From Telluria mixta (GTDB lineage: Bacteria > Pseudomonadota > Gammaproteobacteria > Burkholderiales > Burkholderiaceae_D), in the NCBI RefSeq assembly GCF_029223865.1, contig NZ_CP119520.1, positions 5,084,001 to 5,148,000 of the forward strand: 64,000 bases of DNA, written 5' to 3'. This document shows, one piece after another, positions 7,738 through 16,834 of this stretch. The notes below the pieces were generated by a model. The model worked only from the letters and a program-made list of their open reading frames with translations, had not been told where the DNA came from and searched no databases. Both the position numbers and the translations under genes were made by a program. Position 1 is the stretch's first letter; each line of letters begins with the position of its first letter.

Positions 7738-8831
7738 GCGTCCGCCACCTGTTTCGTCTCGCGTGCGATCACGGCTTCCTCGTCGGCCGGCAGCGCCCAC
7801 ACGGCAACGGCGCTGTCCGCGGCGTGCAGGCGCGGACCGCCGGCCGCGTTCGCGTCCGCATCGAGGCGCACGCCCAGCCACGCCGCCTGTTCGCACACGC
7901 GGGCGCGGATCTCGGCCGCATGCTCGCCGATCCCGCCCGTGAACACGAGCACGTCGAGCCCACCGGCGGCCGCAGCCAGGGAGCCGAGCTCGCGCGCGAT
8001 GCGGTACACGAACACGTCGACCGCCTCCCGCGCGGCGGGCGCGTCGCTGGCGAGCAGCGTGCGCATGTCGCCGCTGACGCCGGAGAGACCCAGCAGGCCG
8101 CTGTCGCGGTACAGCAGCCGTTCCAGCGCGTCGGGCGTCATCCCTTTCGTGCGCAGCAGGTGCAGCACGAGGCCGGGGTCGAGGACGCCGCAGCGCGTGG
8201 CCATCGGCAGGCCGTCGAGCGCGGAAAAGCCCATCGACGTCGCGACGCTCCGGCCGTCGACCATGGCGCACATGCTTGCGCCGCTGCCCAGGTGGGCGAC
8301 GACGACGCGGCCGCGGGCACGCGGTTCGATGGCGGGCAGCGCCTCGGCGATGTGGGTGTACGACAGGCCGTGGAAGCCATAGCGCAGCATGCCTTCATCC
8401 GCCAACGCGCGCGGCAGGCCGTACAGGCGCGCCACTCTCGGGTTCCCGAGGTGGAACGCGGTGTCGAAGCAGGCGACCTGCGGCAGGCCCGGATGCAGGT
8501 GCGCCATCGCTTCCATGCCCGCCACGTTGTGCGGCTGGTGCAGGGGCGCCAGCGGGGCCAGGGCCCGCAATTCTGCCAGCAGCGCCGGCGTCACGAGGGC
8601 CGGCCCCGCATGGGCATTGCCGCCGTGGACGACGCGGTGGCCGATGGCCGCCAGCCGGGCCGGCGCGAGGTGGCTTTCGACCTGGTCGATGACGACGCCC
8701 AGTTGCGCGGGGCCGCCATCGCCTTCCACCTGGCCGTGCGCGGTCGCGATGAGATCCGCGCCGCGTTCCACATATACGGCGTACTTGATGCTGGACGAAC
8801 CGGCGTTGATGCAAGCGTAACCCCTGTTCAT
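7725..8831 (-). CDS. ackA: Acetate kinase
   Basis: A 368-residue kinase that converts acetyl-phosphate and ADP to acetate and ATP. Family signatures are clear: NAGSSSIKYAV near the N-terminus, RVVHGG near 66, FDTAFH and RYGFHGLS near 140-160, GSGASM near 185, and FTGGIGEHAAEIR near 300. It overlaps the preceding pta-type gene by 4 bases (ATGA), so it is the last gene of phaC-fabI-pta-ackA. With the phosphotransacetylase it gives substrate-level ATP from acetyl-CoA when respiration is limited. Confidence 0.95.
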   Translation of the reverse strand: MNRGYACINAGSSSIKYAVYVERGADLIATAHGQVEGDGGPAQLGVVIDQVESHLAPARLAAIGHRVVHGGNAHAGPALVTPALLAELRALAPLAPLHQPHNVAGMEAMAHLHPGLPQVACFDTAFHLGNPRVARLYGLPRALADEGMLRYGFHGLSYTHIAEALPAIEPRARGRVVVAHLGSGASMCAMVDGRSVATSMGFSALDGLPMATRCGVLDPGLVLHLLRTKGMTPDALERLLYRDSGLLGLSGVSGDMRTLLASDAPAAREAVDVFVYRIARELGSLAAAAGGLDVLVFTGGIGEHAAEIRARVCEQAAWLGVRLDADANAAGGPRLHAADSAVAVWALPADEEAVIARETKQVADAYPS

Positions 8832-10234
8832 GGCGATCCGATCACCGCGGGAGCCGTCGAGTGGCGCACGAGCAGGGACGCCAATGCGCACGAGGCGAGG
8901 CGGGCCAGCGGCCCGTCCGCGCGGCTGGTGAGCATGATGGGTACACGCGCACCGAGTACGATGCCGGCCACTTGCGCTTCCGCCAGGTACTCCAGCTGCT
9001 TGGCCAGCATGTTGCCCGCTTCGAGGTCGGGCACGACGAGGATGTCGGCGCGGCCGGCCACGGGCGACACGAAGCCTTTGGTGCGCGCCGCTTCCTCCGA
9101 CACGGCGAGGTCGAACGCCATGGGCCCGTCGATGATCGCGCCCTCGATCTGGCCGCGGTCGGCCATCTTGCACAGGGCGGCCGCCTCGATGGTCGACGCG
9201 ATCTTCGGGTACACCGTCTCGAGCGCGGACAGGATCGCCACGCGCGGCGCCGCGATGCCCAGCGCGTGCGCCAGGTCGATCGCGTTGCGGACGATGTCGC
9301 GCTTGTCCTCCAGCGTCGGGTAGATGTTGATGGCGGCGTCCGTGAGGAACAGGGGCCGCGGGTACGTGGGCACGTCCAGCGCGAACACGTGGCTGATGCG
9401 GCGGCCCGTGCGCAGGCCGGTGTCGCGGGCGACGACCGCGTGCATCAATTCGTCCGTGTGCAGCGCGCCTTTCATGATGGCGCCCACCTCGCCCGTGCGC
9501 GCCAGCGCCACGGCGGTATCGGCAGCCGCATGGCTGTGCGCTGTCGGCACGATGCGGTACGGCGCGAGGTCGACGTTCGCCAGCTCGGCCGCCTGGCGGA
9601 TCCTGGCTTCCGGGCCGACCAGCACCGGCGTGATCAGGCCTTCGCGCGCCGCTTCGACGGCGCCCAGCAGCGACACCGTGTCGACCGGGTGGACGACGGC
9701 CGTGGCCACGCGCGGCGCATCCTGCGCGGCCGCCAGCAGCGCGCGGTAGCGGCTCCCGCGCTCGCGCAGGCGCACTTCCGGCAGCGCGATGCGGGGCCGC
9801 GCGACTTTCTCGGCCGGCGCGATGACTTCCGCCGTGCCCGTGGCCACCCGCAGGCCATCCTGGTTCGTCACCGTGCAGTCGAGCGTCACACGATGTTGTT
9901 CCGGATCGAGCCGGGCGACGGTGAGCAGGACGGTCACGGTGTCGCCCAGCCCCACCGGCTTCAGGAAGCGCAGCGACTGGCCCAGGTAGACCGTGCCCGG
10001 ACCGGGCAGCTGGGTGCCGAGCACCGTGGAGATCAGGGCGCCGCTCCACATACCGTGCGCTATCACTTCATGGAACATGCTGCTGCGGGCGTACTCCTCG
10101 TCCAGGTGGGCGGGGTTGACGTCGCCCGACACGACGGCGAACAGTTCGATGTCGGCCCGGGTGAGGGTGCGCGCGAGGCTCGCGCTGTCGCCGACCTTCA
10201 GTTCGTCGAACGTGCGGTTGCTGATCGTGTCCAT
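8828..10234 (-). CDS. Bifunctional MaoC-type hydratase / phosphate acetyltransferase
   Basis: A 468-residue fusion. Residues 1-140 form a MaoC hot-dog hydratase-like domain (FAVVSGDVNPAHLDEEYA, FHEVIAHGMWSGAL), and residues 165-465 a phosphate acetyl/butyryltransferase domain (GAIMKGALHTDELMHAVV, DGPMAFDLAVSEEAA, VVPDLEAGNMLAKQ). Such fusions are common in betaproteobacteria and are annotated as bifunctional enoyl-CoA hydratase/Pta. The transferase half makes acetyl-phosphate for the adjacent AckA. The hydratase half could supply (R)-3-hydroxyacyl-CoA to the polyhydroxyalkanoate synthase encoded upstream, which is inference from the operon. Confidence 0.9.
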   Translation of the reverse strand: MDTISNRTFDELKVGDSASLARTLTRADIELFAVVSGDVNPAHLDEEYARSSMFHEVIAHGMWSGALISTVLGTQLPGPGTVYLGQSLRFLKPVGLGDTVTVLLTVARLDPEQHRVTLDCTVTNQDGLRVATGTAEVIAPAEKVARPRIALPEVRLRERGSRYRALLAAAQDAPRVATAVVHPVDTVSLLGAVEAAREGLITPVLVGPEARIRQAAELANVDLAPYRIVPTAHSHAAADTAVALARTGEVGAIMKGALHTDELMHAVVARDTGLRTGRRISHVFALDVPTYPRPLFLTDAAINIYPTLEDKRDIVRNAIDLAHALGIAAPRVAILSALETVYPKIASTIEAAALCKMADRGQIEGAIIDGPMAFDLAVSEEAARTKGFVSPVAGRADILVVPDLEAGNMLAKQLEYLAEAQVAGIVLGARVPIMLTSRADGPLARLASCALASLLVRHSTAPAVIGSP

Positions 10235-10237
10235 CGT

Positions 10238-11014
10238 TCACCCCATCACGTGGTAGCCGGCGTCGACGTATTCGACGTTGCCCGTCACGAGGCGCGCGCC
10301 GTCGCTGGCGAGGAACGCGGCGACCGCGCCCACGTCGTCGAGTCGGGCCAGCATGTGCTCGGGCGCGCGCGACCAGGCGTCGCCGAGCAGTTCGTCGAAG
10401 TGTTCGAGGCCGAACGCCGCGCGCGTGCCCATCGGGCCCGGCGAGACGGCGTTGACGCGGATGCGCCGGCTGCCCAGCTCTGCGGCCAGCGACCGTACCG
10501 ACGCCTCCAGCGCGGCCTTTACGGGACCCATCAGGTTGTAGTGCGGGACGACCTTCTCGCCGCCGTAGAACGTGAACGTCAGCAGGCAGCCCCCGTGCGG
10601 CATCAGCGGCTCGGCGAGTTTCGCGCAGCGGATGAACGAGTGGCACGACACGTCCATCGCCAGCGCGAAGCCTGCCGCGGAACAGTCGACGACGCGGCCC
10701 TGCAGGTCGTCCTTGGGCGCATAGGCGATCGCGTGGATCACGAAATCGATCGTGCCCCAGGCGGTGCGCACGGCGTCGAACACGGCTTCCAGCTGGCCCG
10801 GCTGGCGCACATCGCACGGGAGCACGAGCGGGGCGCGCAGTGCCTCCGCCAGCGGGCGCACGTGGGGTTCGGCCTGCTCGTCCAGGTACGTCACCGCCAG
10901 TTCGGCCCCGCACGCGGCCATGACGCGGGCGCAACCCCAGGCGATGCTGCGGTCGTTGGCGATGCCGAGGATGAGCCCGCGCTTGCCGCGCAGGTCGATG
11001 AGAGCGTTCTGCAT
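10238..11014 (-). CDS. fabI: FabI-type enoyl-[ACP] reductase
   Basis: A 258-residue short-chain dehydrogenase of the FabI type: an unusual Rossmann motif (GLILGIANDRSIAWGCAR) and the FabI catalytic Tyr-x6-Lys (YNLMGPVKAALE). It reduces the enoyl intermediate of fatty acid synthesis with NAD(P)H. Here it lies between phaC (19-base gap) and the Pta fusion (3-base gap), an arrangement linked to oxygen limitation rather than housekeeping lipid synthesis, so it is probably a second copy used as a reductant sink or for membrane lipid adjustment. The Ala before the catalytic Lys is Val here, a mild deviation. Confidence 0.88.
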   Translation of the reverse strand: MQNALIDLRGKRGLILGIANDRSIAWGCARVMAACGAELAVTYLDEQAEPHVRPLAEALRAPLVLPCDVRQPGQLEAVFDAVRTAWGTIDFVIHAIAYAPKDDLQGRVVDCSAAGFALAMDVSCHSFIRCAKLAEPLMPHGGCLLTFTFYGGEKVVPHYNLMGPVKAALEASVRSLAAELGSRRIRVNAVSPGPMGTRAAFGLEHFDELLGDAWSRAPEHMLARLDDVGAVAAFLASDGARLVTGNVEYVDAGYHVMG

Positions 11015-11033
11015 GTGAATCTCCAGTAAGGGG

Positions 11034-12800
11034 TCAGCGTTCGAGCACGTAGCGGCCGGGGGCCGGCTCGAGGAGCGCGTAGCCGGCCGCGCCCGGCGCC
11101 GGCGGTGCGGTGCGGCCGGTGCTGCCAGCCTCCAGCCAGTCGACCCAGGCAGGCCACCACGAGCCGTCTCGCGCGGGCGTGGCGGCAACCCACTCGTCCG
11201 GCGCCAGGTACCGGTCGCCGTCGGTGCGGCGGGCGAGGCGGAAATGGCGCCCCCGGTGGCCCGGTTCGCTGACGATGCCCGCGTTGTGGCCGCCGCTCGT
11301 GAGGACGAAGGTCACGTCGGCGTCGGCGACGAGGTTGATCTTGTAGACGGACTTCCACGGCGCCACGTGGTCCGTCTCGGTGGCGACGACGAACAGCGGC
11401 GCGCGGATGTCGGCCAGCGCGACGGGCCTGCCGTCGATGTGGTACCGCCCTTCGAACAGGTCGTTCTTCAGGAACAGCCGGCGCAAGTACTCGCTGTGCA
11501 TCCGGTAGGGCATGCGCGTGGCGTCCGCGTTCCACGCCATCAAATCGTTCATCGGCGGACGCTGGCCGAGCAGGTAGTCGTTGACGATGCGCGACCATAC
11601 GAGGTCGTTGGAGCGCAGCAGCTGGAAGGCGCCGGCCATCTGGCGCGTCTGCAGGTAGCCCTGGCGCCACATGATGTCTTCCAAAAAATTCAGTTCGCTG
11701 TCGTCGATGAACAGCGAGAGTTCGCCCGCCTCCGTGAAATCCGTCTGGGCGGCGAACAGCGTCAGCGAGCGCAGGCGCTCGTCGCGCCGGCCGGCCAGGT
11801 ACGCGGCGGCGATGGCGAGCAAGGTCCCGCCCAGGCAATAGCCGACGGCATGCACGCGCCGGTCCGGGACGATCGCGTTCACGGCGTCGAGCGCCGCGAG
11901 CACGCCCTGGCGCAGGTAGTCGTCCATGCCCAGGTCGCGGTCTTCCTCGCCCGGGTTGTGCCACGAGATCATGAAGACCGTGTGGCCCCGGCCGACGAGG
12001 TAGTTCACGAGCGAGTTACGGGGCGACAGGTCGAGGATGTAGTATTTCATGATCCATGCCGGCACGATCAGCACGGGTTCCGCGTGCACGTCCGGTGTCG
12101 CGGGCGCGTACTGGATCAGCTCCATCAGCCGGTTGCGCAGCACGACGCGGCCGGGCGTGACGGCGACCTGGCGGCCCGGCACGAAGTCCTCGGCGCCGGC
12201 CGGCGGACAGTCCGTCAGCATGCGCCAGCAGTCGTCCGCTAGGTAGCCCATCCCTTTCGCGAAGTTCATGCCGCCCTGTTGCGCGGTCGCCTGCAGCACC
12301 TCCGGGTTCGTCGCGATGAAATTCACGGGCGACATCATGTCCAGCAACTGGCGCGCGACGAACGCCACCACCTGCTCATGGTGCGGCGCGACGCCGCCGA
12401 TGCCGGTCGTGACGTTGTGCCACCACTGCTGGTTGAGGAGGAAGCCCTGCTGGATCACGTTGAAAGGCCAGCGCTGCCAGGCCTCGCCGTCGAAGCGGCG
12501 GTCTTGCGGCAGCGGTTCGATGCAGCGTGCCACCTGTCCGACCGCGGCGCGCGCCGCGTAGTCGCCGAAGCGGCCGGCCTTGCGCAAGGCCTTGTCACAC
12601 AGCCTGGCCCATTTGCCGGGCGACTGGGCCAGGTGCAGGCTCCAGTCCACCCACGCGAGCGCCAGCGCGGCGGGCGAGATGCCGGATGTCACGCGGCCGA
12701 GCGCCGCATGCAGCATGCGGTCGGTCACGGTGGGCGGTTCGATGTCGTCCCAGGGATCGGCGGACGGGGGAATGGGGGCATGCGGGTTGAATTTGTCCAT
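11034..12800 (-). CDS. phaC: Polyhydroxyalkanoate (PHB) synthase
   Basis: A 588-residue alpha/beta hydrolase-type polymerase that joins (R)-3-hydroxyacyl-CoA units into storage polyester. The lipase-like box GYCLGGTLL carries the nucleophile Cys (near residue 340), with the catalytic Asp in ATETDHVAPW and His in TSGGHNAGI. The N-terminal PhaC domain (about 90-260, MSPVNFIATNPEVL) is complete, and the length fits class I. It heads phaC-fabI-pta-ackA. A perfect FNR box is centred 42.5 bp before its ATG. AAGGTGG 7-13 bases upstream could serve as ribosome site. Anaerobic induction is expected. Confidence 0.93.
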   Translation of the reverse strand: MDKFNPHAPIPPSADPWDDIEPPTVTDRMLHAALGRVTSGISPAALALAWVDWSLHLAQSPGKWARLCDKALRKAGRFGDYAARAAVGQVARCIEPLPQDRRFDGEAWQRWPFNVIQQGFLLNQQWWHNVTTGIGGVAPHHEQVVAFVARQLLDMMSPVNFIATNPEVLQATAQQGGMNFAKGMGYLADDCWRMLTDCPPAGAEDFVPGRQVAVTPGRVVLRNRLMELIQYAPATPDVHAEPVLIVPAWIMKYYILDLSPRNSLVNYLVGRGHTVFMISWHNPGEEDRDLGMDDYLRQGVLAALDAVNAIVPDRRVHAVGYCLGGTLLAIAAAYLAGRRDERLRSLTLFAAQTDFTEAGELSLFIDDSELNFLEDIMWRQGYLQTRQMAGAFQLLRSNDLVWSRIVNDYLLGQRPPMNDLMAWNADATRMPYRMHSEYLRRLFLKNDLFEGRYHIDGRPVALADIRAPLFVVATETDHVAPWKSVYKINLVADADVTFVLTSGGHNAGIVSEPGHRGRHFRLARRTDGDRYLAPDEWVAATPARDGSWWPAWVDWLEAGSTGRTAPPAPGAAGYALLEPAPGRYVLER

Positions 12801-12835
12801 GCGCCCACCTTACCGGTTCGATCGATTTCAGATCA

Positions 12836-12849
12836 TTGATCTAAATCAA
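12836..12849 (-). promoter_or_regulatory. Perfect FNR/Anr box upstream of phaC
   Basis: TTGATCTAAATCAA matches the FNR consensus TTGAT-N4-ATCAA at all ten defined positions. It is centred 42.5 bp before the phaC ATG and lies just beyond the 3' end of the L,D-transpeptidase gene. If it acts as a class II site (-41.5), transcription would start within about a base of the ATG. Confidence 0.8.
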
Positions 12850-12864
12850 AATCTTGAAGCATCG

Positions 12865-14415
12865 TCAATCCGCGCGCAGCGCCTGCGCCAGTTGCTCGTC
12901 GAGGCCATAGATGTCTTCGCTGAACAGGGCACGGCCGTCGCGGTCCGTGAGCGCCGTCGCGTAGAACAGCACGACGGGGACCGTCTCCCGCAGCGGCACC
13001 GTGACGGTCCGGCCCGGACGCAAGGCCGCGGCCACGGCCTCCATACCCCAGCGTTCGGGGTCGGCCAGCACGAATTGCGCGAGCGCGGCCGGGTGCTCGA
13101 CGCGGATGCAGCCATGGCTCAGGTCGCGCCGCGACCGCGCGAACAGCTCCTGCGCCGACGTGGAGTGCAGATAAATGTTCATCGGGTTCGGCATGGCGAA
13201 CTTGACCGCGCCGAGCGCATTCTTCGGTCCCGGGCGCTGCCGCACCCGCGCCGTGCCCGCGCGCAGGGCGGCGAGTGCGCCGGCGTCCGGCAATACCCGG
13301 CCGGAAGCGGACAGCGCTTCCATGTCGTTGCGCGCGAGGTAGCCGGGGTCGCGCGCCAGCTTCGGAATGATCTCGGCCGTTTCGATACTGCGCGGGACGT
13401 TCCAGTACGGATTGAATTCCACGTAGCGCATCTGGCCGATGAACAGCGGCGTGGGCGTGCGCGCGGCCGCGCCCACGATCACCCGCATTTCAAGCAGTTG
13501 TCCGGCCGGGTCGTGGCCGTCGAACGCCCACAGGCGGTAGGCCGGCACGTCGACGACCACCACGCGGCCCTGCGGCGGACGCGGCAGCCAGCGCAGGCGC
13601 TCCAGCGTCAATTCCAGCTGCGTCACGCGCCGGGCCGGCGATACCGCCAGCGCGGCCAGCGTGCCGGCGCCCAGCACGCCGTCTTCCGCCAGGCCGTGAC
13701 GCGCCTGGAAGCGGCGCACGGCGGCCGCCAGCGCCGGTGTGTAGACGTCGCCGTCGGGCACGTCGTCGTCCAGGTCGCCGAACAGGCGCAGGCGCTCGCG
13801 CACCAGCGCCATGCCCGCATAGCGCGTGCCTGGTTCGATCCGCCTGGCGGGAAGGGGCGGCAGGTCCGGCCAGTGCGGGTGCGCGGCGGCGAGGGCGCGG
13901 TAGCGGGCAAGCGTGGCCTCCACCCGGCGCACCATCGGGATCGGCGGCGAAGCCGCGTCCACTGCCTCCGGCATGCGTCCGGTACGCAGCGCATCGCGCA
14001 GGTGGTCCACGGGGTCGAAGGCGGGGGCGTCGTCGGACGGCAGGCGATAGCCGGACGCGAGACGGCCAAAGTGCAGGTCGGCCAGGTACTGGAGCATGGC
14101 GGTGCTGAGGTCCCGCTCGATGGCGAGGGCGGCGGCGACGTCCACGCCGGCGTCGAGCCGGGAGGCCAGGCCCTCGGCGTCGTAACGGGCCGGGTCGAGG
14201 CCGTGCGCGGGCGCGTCCCGCAGCAGGCGCACGGCTTCGCGCGCGCGGCCGCCGCCGTCACCCAGCCAGGACGGCGGCGCGGCGCCGGCATACAGCCGCG
14301 CCGCAAGCACGCGGGCGTCGACGGGACCGCGCGGTGCGGTCTGGGCAGCGGTGGCAAGCGCGGGGGCAAGGGCGAACAGGAGGCAGCAGATCCAGCGGGA
14401 GGCAATGACGTTCAT
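12865..14415 (-). CDS. L,D-transpeptidase (YcbB/LdtD-like)
   Basis: A 516-residue periplasmic enzyme that makes 3-3 peptidoglycan cross-links. A signal peptide is visible (MNVIASRWICCLLFALAPALATA). A YcbB-like N-terminal region is followed by a peptidoglycan-binding domain (TPALAAAVRRFQARHGLAED, near 235-270) and the YkuD catalytic domain, with the nucleophile Cys in SHGCIRVEHP near residue 445 and HSTSAQ upstream. The start MNVIASR is preferred over a Met twelve codons upstream because the signal peptide begins there. An FNR-like box is centred 42.5 bp upstream, the same distance as at phaC. Why cell-wall cross-linking should be under anaerobic control is not evident from the sequence. Confidence 0.92.
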   Translation of the reverse strand: MNVIASRWICCLLFALAPALATAAQTAPRGPVDARVLAARLYAGAAPPSWLGDGGGRAREAVRLLRDAPAHGLDPARYDAEGLASRLDAGVDVAAALAIERDLSTAMLQYLADLHFGRLASGYRLPSDDAPAFDPVDHLRDALRTGRMPEAVDAASPPIPMVRRVEATLARYRALAAAHPHWPDLPPLPARRIEPGTRYAGMALVRERLRLFGDLDDDVPDGDVYTPALAAAVRRFQARHGLAEDGVLGAGTLAALAVSPARRVTQLELTLERLRWLPRPPQGRVVVVDVPAYRLWAFDGHDPAGQLLEMRVIVGAAARTPTPLFIGQMRYVEFNPYWNVPRSIETAEIIPKLARDPGYLARNDMEALSASGRVLPDAGALAALRAGTARVRQRPGPKNALGAVKFAMPNPMNIYLHSTSAQELFARSRRDLSHGCIRVEHPAALAQFVLADPERWGMEAVAAALRPGRTVTVPLRETVPVVLFYATALTDRDGRALFSEDIYGLDEQLAQALRAD

Positions 14416-14450
14416 GCAAGCACGATAGACGGCGGCCTGGTGCGGCGTCA

Positions 14451-14464
14451 TTGATGCAGGTCAA
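14451..14464 (-). promoter_or_regulatory. FNR-type box upstream of the L,D-transpeptidase gene
   Basis: TTGATGCAGGTCAA matches TTGAT-N4-ATCAA at nine of ten positions (on the minus strand TTGAC-N4-ATCAA). Its centre is 42.5 bp before the chosen ATG at 14415, identical to the phaC arrangement. Confidence 0.6.
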
Positions 14465-14602
14465 ACCGGCTGCTGGCCGTTACATTCGCCGAAAACGTCG
14501 GTCTTTCCGCGGAAAATTATTTTGTCATCAACATTTCATCATCGCCGCCTACGCTTGACCCCTGCTGAGCATCAAATTCGTCATTTCAAATAATCAACCT
14601 GG

Positions 14603-14659
14603 ATGAACCAAATGCAATATTTCGATCTCGCGTTCCCCGTCCCGATGGTGCACGCATGA
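14603..14659 (+). CDS. Possible 18-residue leader peptide coupled to the phospholipase gene
   Basis: A short frame starting ATG AAC CAA and encoding MNQMQYFDLAFPVPMVHA ends in a TGA that overlaps the phospholipase ATG as ATGA. The phospholipase start has no good ribosome site of its own, so translation could be coupled from this leader. There is only a weak ribosome site before the leader itself. This is a suggestion, not a supported gene. Confidence 0.25.
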   Translation: MNQMQYFDLAFPVPMVHA

Positions 14660-16821
14660 GCCGCCGCGGCTTCCTCCGTACGCTGGCCCAGGCCGGCGGC
14701 GCCAGCGCCGTCCTCGCGTCCCTCCCGCCCGCCATCCAGAGGGCGCTGGCCCTGCCGGCCAACCAGCGCACCCGCAGCCTGCAGGACGTCGAGCACATCG
14801 TCGTGCTGACGCAGGAGAACCGCAGCTTCGACCATTATTTCGGCACGCTGGAGGGCGTACGCGGATTCGGCGATCCATTCCCGATTCCCGTGATGGACCG
14901 CCAGAATCTCTTCAACCGCAAGACGGTCTTCGTGCAGAAGACGGTCGGCGGCGCGCCGGTACCCGGCCGGCCCGACTGGCCGCAGAGCCGCGCCATCGCG
15001 CCGTTCCGCCTGAATACCGTGCAGGACTTCCCGGTCATGCGCGTGGCCGGCACGCCGCACGCGTGGCTCGATGCGCAACTGGCGTGGGACCACGGCCGCA
15101 TGAACGACTGGTGCACGGTCAAGCAGAACCATTCGCTGGGCTATTACGCGGAGGCCGACGTGCCGTTCCAGTTCGCGCTCGCCCGCGCCTTCACGATCTG
15201 CGACCACTACCATTGCGCGACGCAGACCGGCACCAACACCAACCGGCTGTTCCTGTTCACCGGCCACAACGACCCGCTGGGCGCCGCGGGCGGCCCGTCG
15301 ACCGACAACAGCCACGACGACTTCAATCCGGATCCGAACACCGACTATCGCTGGACCACGTATCCGGAGCGCCTCGAAGCGGCCGGGATCAGCTGGCAGG
15401 TCTACCAGAACATGGCGGACAACTTCACCGACAATGCGCTGGCCGGCTTCCGCTCGTTCCGCAATGCGTGGTACCAGCGGCCCGGCTATTCGCCGTCACT
15501 GCGCAGCCGCGGCGTCAGCACGCGCGATCTCGACCTGCTCAAGGCCGACGTGCTGGCCAACCGGTTGCCGCAGGTGAGCTGGGTCGTCGCGACCGCCGAG
15601 GGCTCCGAGCACCCCGGGCCGTCGAGCCCCGCATCGGGCGCCGACTACATCGCGCGCGTCCTCGACGCCCTGACGGCCAATCCGGAGAGCTGGAGCAAGA
15701 CGGTCTTCATCATCAACTTCGACGAGAACGACGGCTTCTTCGACCACATGCCGCCGCCCGCGGTCCCGTCGTACACGACGTACAGCCCCGATCCGGCGCA
15801 GGCCCGGTTCGCCGGCGCATCGACCGTCGACACGACTGGCGAATACCACCATATCCTGAACGGCGCCGACGCGCGCACGTTGCATCGCCCGTACGGCCTG
15901 GGCCCACGCGTGCCGCTGTACGTCATCTCCCCGTGGACGAAGGGCGGCTGGGTGAATTCGCAGGTGTTCGATCACTCGTCGATCGTCCGCTTCATCGAGG
16001 CGCGCTTCGGCGTGCGCGAGCCGCTCATCAGCCCATGGCGGCGCGCGGTGAGCGGCAACCTGCTGTCCTGTTTCGACTTCGTGAACCCGAACGACAGCGC
16101 GGTGGCCTTGCCCGACACGGCCGCCCGGCGCGCGCTGGCGCTGAGCCTAGGCAGCACGAAGGTTCCGGCGATCCCGACGGCCCTGTCGGCACCCGTGCAG
16201 GCGGCCGGCGTGCGTCCGGCGCGTGCGCTGCCGTACGAGCTGCAGGTGCAGGCGGCTGTCGCGGGCAGCCTGATCGACCTGACGTTCGAGAACGCGGGCG
16301 AGGCGGGGGCCGTTTTCCACGTGTACGACCGCCTGGCGCTGGATCAGATCCCGCGCCGCTACACCGTCGAGGCGGGCAAGCAGTTGACGGGCCGCTGGAC
16401 GACGGGTGCCGCCTACGACCTGTGGCTGCTGGGGCCGAACGGCTTCCACCGGCACATCGCGGGCGACGTGCGCCGCGCCGCGGACGCCGCGTTGCCGGAG
16501 CTGGTCGTGCGCGCCGACCGCCGGGCCGGGGAGCTGGTCGTCGACTTCGTGAACAACGGCGGCCAGCCGTGCATCTTCCAGCTGACCGCTAACAAGTACA
16601 CGACGATCCGTGTTCCGGACGTGCGCGTGCTCGCACGGTCGCGCAGCACGCTCCGCCTGTCGCTGGCGCAGACCGCCAACTGGTACGACTTCAGCGTGCG
16701 CGTGAGCGGCATGCCCGGCTGGCTGCGGCGTTTCGCGGGCCATCTCGAAAACGGCCTGCCGTCGATCAGCGACCCGGCGATGCGGGGCGCGGCGCAGCTC
16801 GACCAGTACCGTGTCGTTTGA
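14656..16821 (+). CDS. Phosphocholine-type phospholipase C (Tat-exported)
   Basis: A 721-residue enzyme of the phosphoesterase family that hydrolyses phosphatidylcholine-type lipids outside the cytoplasm. It begins with a twin-arginine signal (MSRRGFLRTLAQAGG), meaning export in folded form. Catalytic-domain markers include QENRSFDHYFG near residue 53, TGTNTNRLFLF near 195, NFDENDGFFDH near 355, and the C-terminal domains of unknown function typical of this family (about 510-700). The length matches non-hemolytic bacterial phospholipases C. The substrate could instead be another phosphodiester. The PEP-CTERM gene follows after 13 bases. It probably serves phosphate or choline scavenging. Confidence 0.9.
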   Translation: MSRRGFLRTLAQAGGASAVLASLPPAIQRALALPANQRTRSLQDVEHIVVLTQENRSFDHYFGTLEGVRGFGDPFPIPVMDRQNLFNRKTVFVQKTVGGAPVPGRPDWPQSRAIAPFRLNTVQDFPVMRVAGTPHAWLDAQLAWDHGRMNDWCTVKQNHSLGYYAEADVPFQFALARAFTICDHYHCATQTGTNTNRLFLFTGHNDPLGAAGGPSTDNSHDDFNPDPNTDYRWTTYPERLEAAGISWQVYQNMADNFTDNALAGFRSFRNAWYQRPGYSPSLRSRGVSTRDLDLLKADVLANRLPQVSWVVATAEGSEHPGPSSPASGADYIARVLDALTANPESWSKTVFIINFDENDGFFDHMPPPAVPSYTTYSPDPAQARFAGASTVDTTGEYHHILNGADARTLHRPYGLGPRVPLYVISPWTKGGWVNSQVFDHSSIVRFIEARFGVREPLISPWRRAVSGNLLSCFDFVNPNDSAVALPDTAARRALALSLGSTKVPAIPTALSAPVQAAGVRPARALPYELQVQAAVAGSLIDLTFENAGEAGAVFHVYDRLALDQIPRRYTVEAGKQLTGRWTTGAAYDLWLLGPNGFHRHIAGDVRRAADAALPELVVRADRRAGELVVDFVNNGGQPCIFQLTANKYTTIRVPDVRVLARSRSTLRLSLAQTANWYDFSVRVSGMPGWLRRFAGHLENGLPSISDPAMRGAAQLDQYRVV

Positions 16822-16834
16822 TCAGGAGACTCCC

